Shown: in pieces, positions 1-10,231 of the stretch
Layout of the letters: each line of letters begins with the position of its first letter
Position numbering within the stretch: the first letter of the stretch is position 1
Origin: Suillus spraguei
Taxonomy: Eukaryota; Basidiomycota; Agaricomycetes; Boletales; Suillaceae
DNA: 41,834 nt
Assembly: GCA_016800925.1 (NCBI GenBank)
Contig: JABCPU010000529.1
Location: 1-41,834, forward strand
Reading direction: 5' to 3'
Notes under the pieces: model-generated
Databases searched by the model: none
What the model saw: only the letters and a program-made list of their open reading frames with translations
Told to the model about the DNA's origin: nothing
Translations under genes and position numbers: made by a program

Positions 1-793
1 GTTGGCAACGTTCGCGCCACGGTAATTCAATCTCCGAAGAGCGTCGATCTGGGTCAGGTCATCAGCGGTGTCATGAATAGTATGAAAAACAACTTTTTTA
101 AGACATACGACGTTCGAGCGCTCAAAGCCAAGACTCTCGAACTGATCTACATGGGCTTTTTCTAGACCCGCTATTGCGATCTCATCTCTCTGTGGTTCCT
201 TCACTTCCATCTTCTTGACCAAAGGCCCTCCGGCATATATCTGTGTCCAGTACCTTGCTGTTTCATCGAAGCTTCGCTTGCTGGTGGTGTAGTGCTTCGC
301 AACCTCGGCATCTTGCGGATCATTGGGCTCAGGAGAACACAGCAGCGATTGGAGCGAGATCAGTGTTGATTTGAGTGTTAGAACAGGAGACCATGCGTCT
401 TTGAGGATGTCAAGACAGATAGCTCCGGATGCTGATGATATGTTTGGGTGATACACCTTCGTGATGAATTTCATCTTGACAGGTTGAAACGGATATGAGT
501 CGGGGATGACGATATCCTATTACGCGGATTAAGAATTCTGATTATGCTAGACAAAACATCAACGATGCGCACCACCTCAAAGTGACCACCTTCGTATGGT
601 GTGTCCTGAGGACCTGGGAAAGATCCATTCAGGTGAAACGGTGATGAATCTATTAGGTCGATTTTGATGTTTGAAGATTTATCGTTCTTGCAGTCTGACC
701 AGGGGTGAGACCGTGAGTGAGGCAATATTACGTCAATGACAATTAATTCCTACCAGAAATTTCTTTATTCACGCGGCGGAGACGAGCGTCCAT
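1..793 (-). CDS. UBC1: Ubiquitin-conjugating enzyme E2, UBC1/E2-25K type with C-terminal UBA domain (3' end outside window)
   Basis: Class II E2 that takes ubiquitin from E1 on its active-site cysteine and extends (typically K48) chains for proteasomal turnover. Four exons on the minus strand: 793-754, 694-573, 516-109 and 48-1, joined by introns of 59, 56 and 60 nt with GT-AG ends. They give 206 codons without a frame break. Visible landmarks are the N-terminal helix after [13 protein letters not shown], the GTPYEGG-like segment (here [11 protein letters not shown]), [20 protein letters not shown] with the catalytic Cys, [13 protein letters not shown], and a C-terminal UBA portion ([11 protein letters not shown] then [14 protein letters not shown]). 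The yeast family member is about 215 aa, so only a few codons should lie beyond position 1. Start chosen because exon 1 completes the expected N-terminal helix. It is divergent from the gene at 1025, sharing a short promoter region. Confidence 0.93.
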
Positions 794-1024
794 GATGTAC
801 AAAACAAAAAAGACTATTAAGCTTAGGGCTACAAGAGATGGACGGTGAGTAAACGATGGATCGGAATGACAGAAACCTCATGTGAGATTCACGTGACTTT
901 ATCAATTTAATCAGTAACCCTCTGCCAAGGGGGTCTGTTGCCCAACCGTGCGGTGTGCTGATGACCATTGGCATCAACTCTCTTTAAGCATATCTGATAT
1001 ACAGCCTGAAACCCATAAATAAAG
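794..1024. promoter_or_regulatory. Shared divergent upstream region between UBC1 and HEM13-like locus
   Basis: This stretch of 231 bp separates the UBC1 start (minus) from the HEM13-like start (plus), so it must hold both upstream regions. No specific binding site or clear TATA box could be assigned. The role is inferred only from gene layout. Confidence 0.4.
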
Positions 1025-2071
<1,047 letters not shown>

Positions 2072-2260
2072 TGGTGGTTTTTGAGCGGGCGTGTACGTTA
2101 CTCGCAATTAGGATTTATACAACAACAATATCCATTTTTCTCAAGCGTTAACAATGACATTACACAAAATCGTCCAGCTGGAAATGAAGAAAATAGTGCA
2201 GATTTACTCCAAAGTCGAGGATGTAAGGTACGGTATCTACAAGGCAGACAGGCTTCGGAG

Positions 2261-2719
2261 TTATGCCGGCTTGTTGATCTCTTGCTGGGTCTGACCCTTC
2301 TCGTTCTTGGCGTTCCCTGATAAACAAATTATCAGACACGTCAGCCGTCATCCTGCGAATATCACCTACCAGTTGCTTGCTGTGTTTTATCGCCAGTCAC
2401 AGCGCCAAAACTGAATCCTTGTAGCGGTAACCCTGTCAGAAACGCCCTCCGCATATCCCTTGGCTTGGGCGCTTTGTACTCGCCCTCCCCCATGACGTGT
2501 TCTTCTTTACCCGACTGCGACCAGGATTGTGAGCCAGTCATGTCGCCGATCTAGAAAGGAAAATCAGTAGGTCGACGGCGTGTAGTGTGATGAGCTCGTA
2601 CTGTCTCGACGGCAGTACCCTTGACGGAGTGGAATTGACCAGACAATTTGCTATAGGACAGTTGAGTTCATCGAGTGACCGGAGGAACGAGGCGCTTACC
2701 TGGGTTCTTGGGAAGACAT
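2261..2719 (-). CDS. CsbD-family mismatched base pair / cruciform DNA recognition protein (Hmp1-like), with an internal out-of-frame segment
   Basis: Small hydrophilic CsbD-like protein, named in basidiomycetes for binding cruciform or mismatched DNA; its cellular role is not well defined. Four exons: 2719-2700, 2650-2602, 2550-2370 and 2316-2261, with GT-AG introns, 101 aa in all. The N-terminal part matches the family (SKLSGQFHSVKGTAVETIGD, then TGSQSWSQSGKEEHVMGEGE). The C-terminal part does too (GAVTGDKTQQATG, then NEKGQTQQEINKPA and stop). Between them, about 25 codons are read in a shifted frame: the expected QAKGYAEGVSDRVT-type sequence is present in the +1 frame at roughly 2405-2480. 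A one-base gain near 2480 and a one-base loss near 2408 cancel, so the ORF stays open. Start is the first ATG of a short exon typical of this family. Confidence 0.8.
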
Positions 2720-3513
2720 ATTTATGAGAGTATAAGTTGATGGTGCGTTAACAGGAAGTAAATTTGGTTGTGGGATGCAGCTGGTGGCAGTTTAGCACCG
2801 TACTTATACCCCTCTAGACGGGATACGAAAAAGGCAAGTGTAGTTCTTACATATGACGTCGAGGCCCCATGACATCATAAGGTTTGGAATACTAAAACGA
2901 AGATCATGTGAATTCCATGTGAAGCACCGGTCAACTAGGCATCCAGCTGGCGCGGTTCTCACGCGAGGACAAGAAGCCCCACCAAGAATTCCAAGTGACG
3001 AAAAATCTTGTCACCGTTATGCAAGCAACCAAACCGCTGAGCTAATATAGCATGATACGTCATCGGTTTAAATGCGCAGCCTTTGCGCGATGACAAGCAT
3101 TAATACGTTATCAAGGATTGGAGCATCGATCGTGATAGCACCATTGTCCGCTATCATGAACAAAATGAGCCTAACTCTGGCAGTAGAAACAAACAGTACT
3201 TGCACACGCACCTTCATTGCGATGGAGAATGATTGGTAGCATACTCGTTCATGGACATGGATGAAAAGCATATTTCAAAATCCGTTTGGCAAGCACTCGA
3301 TGACGTTCGAAACAGCTGACACATGGCGCAAGCTGAGTTCCACCTAAGCGTTGAAAATAGTAAATCCATTCATGCGGAACAAGGTAGATCACGAGGGGAA
3401 AATATCCTAGTTACTATAAAGTCTCGTTTATCATAAGATGTTAGAGAGAGCTGTGACCTATGAGAATCAACCACAGAGGCACATATGACGAACTCACTAC
3501 AACACAAAACCCA
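2720..3513. other. Intergenic, no gene recognised
   Basis: Upstream region of the CsbD-family gene and downstream region of AP-2 sigma. Short open frames on both strands (for example 2853-3050 and 3068-3271) show no family resemblance and no convincing exon structure. Nothing else was identified. Confidence 0.5.
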
Positions 3514-4211
3514 TCATTCAAGCTTCTCAAGTTCCTCCAACCTCGATAACACCACATCCTTGCTGGTCTCCTCAATCTCTCCTGCCAAAAATATCTCGTC
3601 TAATATGGCGTACACCTGTAATTCTTCGGTCAGGAACAATGCGTGCGAGGGATAAATACAACCGCACCTTGTAGAAATTGAAGACGAGATCCAGCTCGCA
3701 CACATTGTCGAAGAATGAGTCTGGATCAGTGTCAGTGAATGAACTCAGCGCGTGGGATGCGAACGAGTCGCTCACCAAGGATCTCAACAAAGAGGTGGAT
3801 AGCCTCTAGGTATGCCAGCTCATTGTCATTAGCGTCCACACATACGCAAAAGAAGAGACCGGCATAACGCCGGTACACGATCTTGTAATTCTTGAACTAA
3901 TCCACGTCATAAGAATTAGACGATACTTGACATCTCCGAGTCATCCTGTTCTCACCTCAACAAAGTTCGATTGGTGCTTCTGGTCGCGCGGGGCGACTAG
4001 TCTGTGCACTTCACCTCGAAGTCTGACCTTAGTTCATGGTCAACGGTATGGAAATCCCTGATGGTGCTCATCGCACCTTCTCGTCGTCGTCGTACGGGAC
4101 ATACCACTTCGACAACCGTGTCTTCCCTTGACGGTTCTGACCACATCATTTGAGCAAATAGTCTTTCATGCTGAATAGTTCACCTGCCTGCACGAGGATG
4201 AACCTAATCAT
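3514..4211 (-). CDS. APS2: AP-2 complex sigma (small) subunit
   Basis: Sigma subunit of the plasma-membrane clathrin adaptor AP-2, part of the core that recognises dileucine cargo signals in endocytosis. Six exons: 4211-4188, 4136-4077, 4027-3956, 3896-3776, 3720-3668 and 3615-3514. These sum to 432 nt (143 aa plus stop), the usual family length. Visible landmarks in order: MIRFILVQ, NRQGKTRLSKWYVPYDDDEK, VRLRGEVHRLVAPRDQKH, NFVEFKNYKIVYRRYAGLFF, CVCVDANDNELAYLEAIH, NVCELDLVFNFYK, VYAILDEIFLAGEIEETSK and a C-terminal LEKLE. All frames join cleanly if intron 1 is spliced with a GC donor at 4187-4186. Using the nearby GT at 4183-4182 would shift the frame. It lies 190 bp downstream of GLO3 on the same strand, and both act in vesicle traffic; whether that proximity matters is unknown. 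Confidence 0.94.
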
Positions 4212-4401
4212 TTGCGTTGAATGAATTTACACCTATGTTTACTTCAAAGGCTTTTGCCAAACAACGCCGCAAAAAGCCACGTGGCTTCAACTTGCAGTCC
4301 ATTCCCAAAATCAGGTAACTAGAAACTCATGTATGAAAATATAACAAAAGAACTCGAGATGTATGTAGAAGAGGATATAAACGTGTTTAACATCGCTCAA
4401 C

Positions 4402-6092
4402 TTAATGTTGAGACATCTGCGCCAGATAATCCGAAAGCTAAATTGAATAGTAAGCACCAGCTACGCGCAAGGAAGTGGATAAAATATTCACCTTCAGTGC
4501 GCCGGTTCGAATGCTCTCCCCGACATTCTGAACATCAGGATTCGCCATGACCCTTGCCATAACATCTCTCGCTGCAACTTCAAGATTTGAAAAACTGCCA
4601 TCGCCTAACAGCCCACCATCTGAACTAGCACGCTCAAGTTCTTCTTCTTCATCCCGACCAAAGTATTGATTAGAAGAGATCGATGTGGCACCTTGGAAGT
4701 TTTGTAAACGAGACTGAGACTCGGAGACAAAATTAGCGTCGTAATCCTTTCGGCCAAAGTACATGTCAGATGATATAGCCTTTTGGTTGCCAAATTTGTC
4801 TCGTGCGGTGGTCGGTGCGTCATCGATTGCAGGACTGTGCGATTAGAAGATAGATCAATTCTACTGAATGTCCGATTGAGATGAGGATATACCTTGATCT
4901 CGTGGTGGACGAAGGTGAAGCGGTGGGAACTGCCCCAAAGCCGAGCTTGCGAAAGCCCATGCCCAGCCTCTCAAGGTCTTGGCTGTTGCCCCTCTGCAAG
5001 TCAACTTTGCCTTGCACTGTGTTCGTCTGCACAGCATCGGCAGGCTTTACCTTCGCCTGCAATGCAGCCACCTTTTCTGCCTCCTTCTGTGCGCGCTCCT
5101 CCTCCTCCTCACGCTGTCTGTCATAGCCAAGTTGCTTGATACGCTCAGCTTCCTCTGCAGCTTTGCGTTCCGCTCCCGCAAAATCTATGGGCGTGGCTGC
5201 TTTTCTCGCGCCAAGGCCACCAAGTTTGGATTTCTTCTGAGAGGTAGATATGGCTGATGAACCGATCGCAGAGGTAGATGACATCAAACGTGTTGCACCG
5301 AGCTTAGCGGCACCATTTGTAGAGGTGCTAGAGTGCGATCGCATGGAATTAGATGTGGTTGGTCGAGAAGCAACCGAGCCCGTTGATGCCGGCCGCCCAA
5401 TGATAGGAGGAGATGTGAGGACTGAGGAAGGGGTTGTTTTTGGAGCAGCGGGCTTTTCCCATGAGGAGAAGAAATCATCCTCTCCTTGCGTAGCTTCAGT
5501 GCTCACAAGAGAGGTATCGACACCATCAACCACGATACGTGTAGGGAACCTGAGAAAAATAATTGGATTAAACTCCTGCCAAGAGTTTCAACAATTTACT
5601 TTGCGACATCTTCCTTCACTCGTCTCGCAAGTTCTTCTTTGTATAGCTCAGCAGCGCGACTTGAGTACTTCTTCTTAGTGTCGGAATCGCTAAGAAGTGT
5701 CGTGGCACCATATCGCGTAAAAAAATCGGTCGCCGATGCGTTGCCACCTACTTTCATGGTACGAAGCTGGTTTAGTTGCCAGCTGTCGAGATTCGTTGAT
5801 CTGCCATAAGATAAGAATCCGCAAGGATATCAGTTTATGGCAAAACCACACACCGTACAAAACTTATATGTACGCCCATGTTCCGATGAACACTAGAGCA
5901 GTCTAGGCAGATATAAACTCCAAAAGTCACACTGGACCAAGTCGGATTCCGAGCCTGACAATCAAAGCACATCTGCAACCCCGGAAGTCAACAACTATAA
6001 CGAGCGGACTGAAATAATCCGACCTTATTGCCTTTCTGCAATCTCAACACTTGAAAGATCTGCTCTGATTCCGCCTTTGAAGGGTCCGCCAT
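4402..6092 (-). CDS. GLO3: Glo3-type ADP-ribosylation factor GTPase-activating protein (ArfGAP2/3 family)
   Basis: Stimulates GTP hydrolysis by Arf on COPI vesicles for Golgi-to-ER transport. Six exons: 6092-6024, 5972-5854, 5800-5600, 5549-4893, 4834-4492 and 4437-4402, totalling 1425 nt (474 aa), close to the family norm. The ArfGAP zinc finger lies at about residues 24-50, with [12 protein letters not shown] followed by [20 protein letters not shown] (CxxC-x16-CxxC spacing). Catalytic Arg context is [14 protein letters not shown], followed by [13 protein letters not shown]. The middle is Ser/Thr/Pro-rich and low in complexity, then an Ala/Glu/Lys-rich coiled-coil-like stretch. The C terminus holds the Glo3 motif region ([30 protein letters not shown]) and ends [11 protein letters not shown], encoded by a 36-nt last exon. 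No frame break is seen in 1.4 kb of coding sequence. Confidence 0.95.
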
Positions 6093-6910
6093 TACTGCTA
6101 CAAGCAAACTGGTCGGTGAGTTTAAGTGTCTGTCGTGGAAGTCGTGAAGTTGTGTCAAGCGTTCTGGGGTCCTCAGTACCTAATGCGGTGACTGAGGTCC
6201 GCCCGCCGGCTTTCAGAAGTGATTTTGAGGCTTATATAAGTTATACGTTTATACCTTGCCATTTCCTGCGCGCAGTGGTGGCATGTTCCTTGCTTTCTTC
6301 TTGCACATTCTGAGTCCTAACACCGAGTACTGAGTTGCCGTGAAACTGCGAATTCTATTCTTACTAGGCTCAACCTATTATGTCGCGTTCTGGAGAACTA
6401 CGCAATCCAACATTAATTATGTGTCACATTCTCCTTACTCCCATTTCTTCTTCAGTGGAGATCGTCACCGATGCTCATACTCTCCCACGTAGAGTCACCT
6501 GTATGCCATTGCACTCAAGTACTGGTAGAAGGGAATCGCGTGGCCAGAATCGGAATAGACTCTTGGCTACCAATCATCATCATCTTAATACGGTTCTCCT
6601 TGATACTTCTAAGAAGGAGGAGACCAATGAGGTCGTTGAGGCCAGTGTTCGTCAAAACGATGTTTGAAGGTGTGTCTCTTTTGACATTCAGAGTTTTACC
6701 TCTCATATAGAAGTCGAGCAAGATAAGGGCGCAACAAGTGCGCCATTCCAGGCCGAAGATAATATGACTGGATCCAGTTCGAGGCATACTATACCACATG
6801 TGGAGACGGATTGTGGGTGCGTCTGTCATAAAAGGGTCTTGATGACTATCGAGGGTTTACCTCATAGAGGGGCTGGTCACCAGTCTACTTGATGACTGTG
6901 TTCAAACGTT
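6093..6910. other. Upstream of GLO3; unassigned open frames only
   Basis: Holds the GLO3 promoter at the left end. A TATA-like element on the plus strand near 6231 (cttatataag) has no identified gene behind it. A plus frame at 6380-6667 and a minus frame at 6515-6829 overlap and neither resembles a family I know. The 5' half of HIS1 expected upstream of 7185 was looked for here (IPKKGRL- and ADIPRFVGEG-like coding) and not found. Confidence 0.4.
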
Positions 6911-7178
6911 TCATCCACCTGAAAAGGAATGGCCCGGTATGTCTCCGCCAAACACTTACTTGATCCAGACGGTGACAAAGTAGAGTGATAAATGATAGTG
7001 AGCAACACAGTTGAAAATATTATTAACACCTCTCAGACGCGGTATGCTAAGTCAAATATGCGATGCCTGGAACTTGGTAGTTGGAATCTATATGCGTCCG
7101 TAGAGGTCTTATAATTTATCATGCAAGTTCTTTCAACTGCAAGGCCTGCTCGACGCATGAAGTAAACATGGTTTGTCA
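6911..7178 (+). repeat. Dispersed repeat R, copy 1
   Basis: About 268 bp that recur in the same orientation at 34991-35254. Shared landmarks in order are acacttacttgatc, gacggtgacaa, agtagagtga, caacacag, atattattaa, tatgcgatgcc, ggaacttggt, ttggaat, cttataattt, catgcaagtt, tttcaactgcaaggcctg and atggtttgtca at the right end. Identity is roughly 80 percent by eye, with small indels. There is no coding capacity and no obvious terminal inverted repeat. The right end directly abuts the truncated HIS1 fragment. Confidence 0.8.
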
Positions 7179-7184
7179 GCAAAC

Positions 7185-7852
7185 TTTAGAGTCGAAGATC
7201 TTGCCGTGGTTACTAGTTTTGATGTCATTGCGGGAGCGTATTTTGTCGAGATTGATGAGCGATTAAACCTCACTGGTGATAGCAAGACCAAGATTCGGTA
7301 TGAGTGTAGAAGCAGCTTGTGCACTTGGACTCGCGGATGGTATAGGTGAGTCGCGCGTCAGAACGACAAATTGCAATGATACTTACTACATCTCGATTAT
7401 CTGATAGTTGATCTTGTCGGTATGTTCGTGTCCCAGTTTAGGCGTGGAAAGATCTAACGATATCTCAGAGTCTGGAGATACAATGCGAGCAGCCGGTCTG
7501 CATCCCATCGCGACAGTGCTCCAAACAAAGGCAGTACTCATAAAATCAAAAGTTCCCCATTGCGCCCATCATGCACCTTTGATCGATCTCATCGCGAACA
7601 GAATAGCCGGAGTTGTGGCTGCTGGGAAATATTTTGTCTGCGAATATAATATTCATAGGGAATCGATACTAATCAGGCAACAACGATTACACTGGGAAAA
7701 GAGCACCCACCATCAGTCCTCTCGAAGAGGAAGGTTGGGTTGCGATCAGTAGTCTGGTTGAGAAGAAGAGCGTTGCGAACACCATGGACCAACTGATGAA
7801 GATTGGCGCAGAGGATATCCTGGTCTTCAATCTGGATAATTGCAAGGTATGA
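7185..7852 (+). pseudogene. HIS1: ATP phosphoribosyltransferase (HIS1), 3' half only, frame-broken
   Basis: ATP phosphoribosyltransferase makes the first committed step of histidine synthesis. Recognisable segments are VVTSFDVIAGAYFVEIDERL, GDSKTKIR, SVEAACALGLADGI, then VDLV and ESGDTMRAAGLHPIATVLQ, AVLIKSKVPH, APLIDLIANRIAGVVAAGKY, FVCEYNIHRE, GKRAPTISPLEEEGWVAISS and a C-terminal GAEDILVFNLDNC; the stop is 7850-7852. Introns 7346-7407 and 7420-7468 flank a 12-nt exon (7408-7419) that keeps phase. Damage: a short deletion near 7294 (the VGG of KIRYVGGSVEAA is lost out of frame), two frame changes near 7665-7690, and loss of the whole N-terminal half at the R1 boundary. Non-functional as it stands. 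Confidence 0.85.
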
Positions 7853-8630
7853 AAGCGCCGGCACTGGTTTAGATTTCAAGTTGGTTGTTGCTTTAGAGCA
7901 GCTACTTGGCCAACAATGACATCTGCGATCTAATTCTCAAGTTACCTCTACGTTTTAACGTGTCCATCCATGCAACTGTAAGTACTTCAAGTAGATCCAG
8001 TACTTGATAGAGCTGCCGTGTCACAGCTCTGTCGTTGTCTATCGCTTAGACATAAGCATAAACTTCGGGATGGTATGATTAGACAAGACTAATCTAACTT
8101 AATTGTCCCCAAAGTTCAGCGAGTCATTAGATCTCTTCTAGACCTATGATCATGCGAGTTCACTCCAAAAATTGGAAATACAGTTGCGTGTTACGCCTTA
8201 GCATTAATGCATTGTTGATCATGGTGTTATCATTATGGGCATTCAATACCCCTTCGACCTAATCGTTCTGGATCAAGGTCAAGGCGCCGTACCGTTCATC
8301 CAAGGAGTTTTGGCTCATTAATATGGTGGCCGAAGTACTAGACTTTTCATCCTTGACATCATGATGCTCATCCGGATCGTTATAGTCACTTGACCTGCAT
8401 ACACTGTCCTGAAGCTGTCCTGCAAATTAGGACTGAATTCCAGCATTGCGTCGTGTTTCATTGACAGAATAAACTCACTGGTCATCTTTCCATTACCAGA
8501 TAACGCGTTTCATTCAAGGGTGATCTCAGCAGGCTTCTCTCGCGCACATTATCGACCATCTGTCGTAGTCGAACCCCAAGCGCCGACCATGCCATCCCAG
8601 ACCCGCGATTACGCCCTACCAGATCATGCG
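7853..8630. other. No gene recognised
   Basis: Contains only short open frames on either strand with no family resemblance. It may be degraded intergenic DNA upstream of the WD40 fragment that follows. Confidence 0.4.
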
Positions 8631-8635
8631 AAGCC

Positions 8636-9270
8636 ATACCAGAAGTGTACGAGATATTGTGCACCTGTTGGGTGAACGACGCATCATCATATGTTTGGAA
8701 GACGGCTCTCTTCGGCTATGGGGCCTGAAGAGCGTGGTACAATCGGCGATGACTAGCGAGATGAGGTGGATGAAACAGGAATATTTACAATAATAGCATT
8801 GTCTCCAAACGGCAGCCCTGTGGCAAGCGGAAGTGGTGAGGGGACGGTAATGTTGTGGGACGTTAAGACAGGAAAGGCCATTGCCAGATGGAAAGGACAC
8901 ACTGACAGAATGCATCCTGTGTGCTTGGGTGCAGACGGTGAGCGATTGGTTGTAGGCGGATCCTACGACGGGACGGCAAAAGTATGGGATACCAAGAGTG
9001 GTAAAACGGTCCTGGGTCCAATCAAGACTGGGCACAAGTGAATGAGCGCGGTGAAATACTCACCCAACTCAACAAAAATTGCGACTGGGTGATTCAACGA
9101 GGGCGCGGTAAAAGTCTGGGATGCGAAAACGGGTGAATTATTCCATGCGCGGATTCACAGCTTGGCCTGGACGTCAGATGAAAGAAACTCATCTCCGCGT
9201 CAGTAAGCCCAATTAGGATATTTGACACTGCCATTTGGGAGCTTGTTCCAAACCTCAAGTCTGGAGACAA
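8636..9270 (+). pseudogene. Decayed WD40-repeat gene fragment
   Basis: About four to five WD40 blades can be read on the plus strand across changing frames: VRDIVHLLGERRII with GSLRLWGLKS near 8640-8735, LSPNGSPVASGSGEGTVMLW at 8800-8860, GGSYDGTAKVWDTKSGKTVL near 8955-9015, YSPNSTKIATG and GAVKVWDAKTGELF near 9058-9145, and SPIRIFDTAIWELV near 9206-9245. Stops interrupt it (for example TAG near 8755, TGA at 9039-9041 and TGA near 9090). The blade spacing resembles the WD40 modules of large basidiomycete signalling or NLR-like proteins. It is distinct in sequence from the WD40 exon at 16553-17494. Confidence 0.8.
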
Positions 9271-9296
9271 TATTTGTTATTGTCGATAGACTCGAT

Positions 9297-9424
9297 ACTC
9301 TTGCTCCATCCACCCCATCTTGCCAGTCACCGCCGATCTGTGCCTCGCTTTCTATGTCCCATAGTTGGAGTGAGCCGCTTACGAAAACACACAATGCATC
9401 GTCCACTTGGCAGGTGCACCACAC
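9297..9424 (-). pseudogene. Inverted WD40 fragment
   Basis: On the minus strand, directly after the plus-strand WD40 relic, the sequence reads VSGSLQLWDIESEAQIGGDW followed by QDGVDGA. This has the end-of-blade WD signature plus a linker closely like the IGDDW...DEVDE segment of the neighbouring plus-strand relic. It shows an inversion or a second insertion inside decayed WD40 DNA. Too short to be a gene. Confidence 0.6.
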
Positions 9425-9954
9425 CCTTCACTGTCAAAGTGACCTTGCATCATCCTGTATGGTATGATTTCTTCCATATTAATGGTGGGGAAGACAAGGT
9501 AGGCACCTGGCGTATCGACATTAATAATGGCAGGTCGTGGACTAAGAGAAAACAAAGGGTTAGGACGGGTTATTTGGCAATGGGTGGTGAGTTGACGGGC
9601 CTACTTCATGTTGTTAATACAGGCCCGCTAAGCATTTTCTTACGAGAAGGCTTATAGGAATTCAATTCTGGCTGAAACCGGCTCTGAGACTATGCATGCT
9701 GTCGCTCGGAGATTTGTAGGAGATTCTTGCTAGGATCCGCTAGTAAATTCACAAGCCAGCATATTTATAAAAGTAACAGAGATACACGATAAAAGGAACC
9801 ACGAAAGTGCTGTGAAAGATAGATAGGCTTGGATTGGAGACGAGAGAGCGAGAACTCAGTCTTAGTTGGAAAGACTACACTATGATAGGTTCATACCTAG
9901 AACGAGAGAGCGAGTACTATACATCATTAGTACTAATTATGCGTTCAAGTCGTA

Positions 9955-10178
9955 CATCAGGAAATTCTTACATTCCTCAATGCCCTTAATCAGCTCAACT
10001 CACTTATCTCGACACTTGACTTGTTTGCTCTCTCTCACATCATTTACATATCTTATATTTTTTGAGTGCGAAACACAATAAAACATGTGTATTAATATAC
10101 CTCAACTTTTTTTTTCTGAATACATTCAAGTTGAAATTTTGGACAAGTAGATCCAGTTTTACGAATGCGGTTAAGTCA
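9955..10178 (-). mobile_element. Truncated copy of the MITE seen at 21735-22007
   Basis: Starts with catcaggaaattc, the terminal repeat of the intact copy, and follows its reverse complement through tcagctcaactcacttatct, tttgctctctctcacatcat, ttttttgagtgcgaaa, a run of T, and ttttggacaagtagat. Similarity is lost near 10178, so the second terminal inverted repeat is missing. Strand is relative to the copy at 21735. Confidence 0.75.
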
Positions 10179-10231
10179 TCACAACGAGACAGCTGAGTGA
10201 AAATGGGTTGAGCATTATAGTGTGGGTGACA

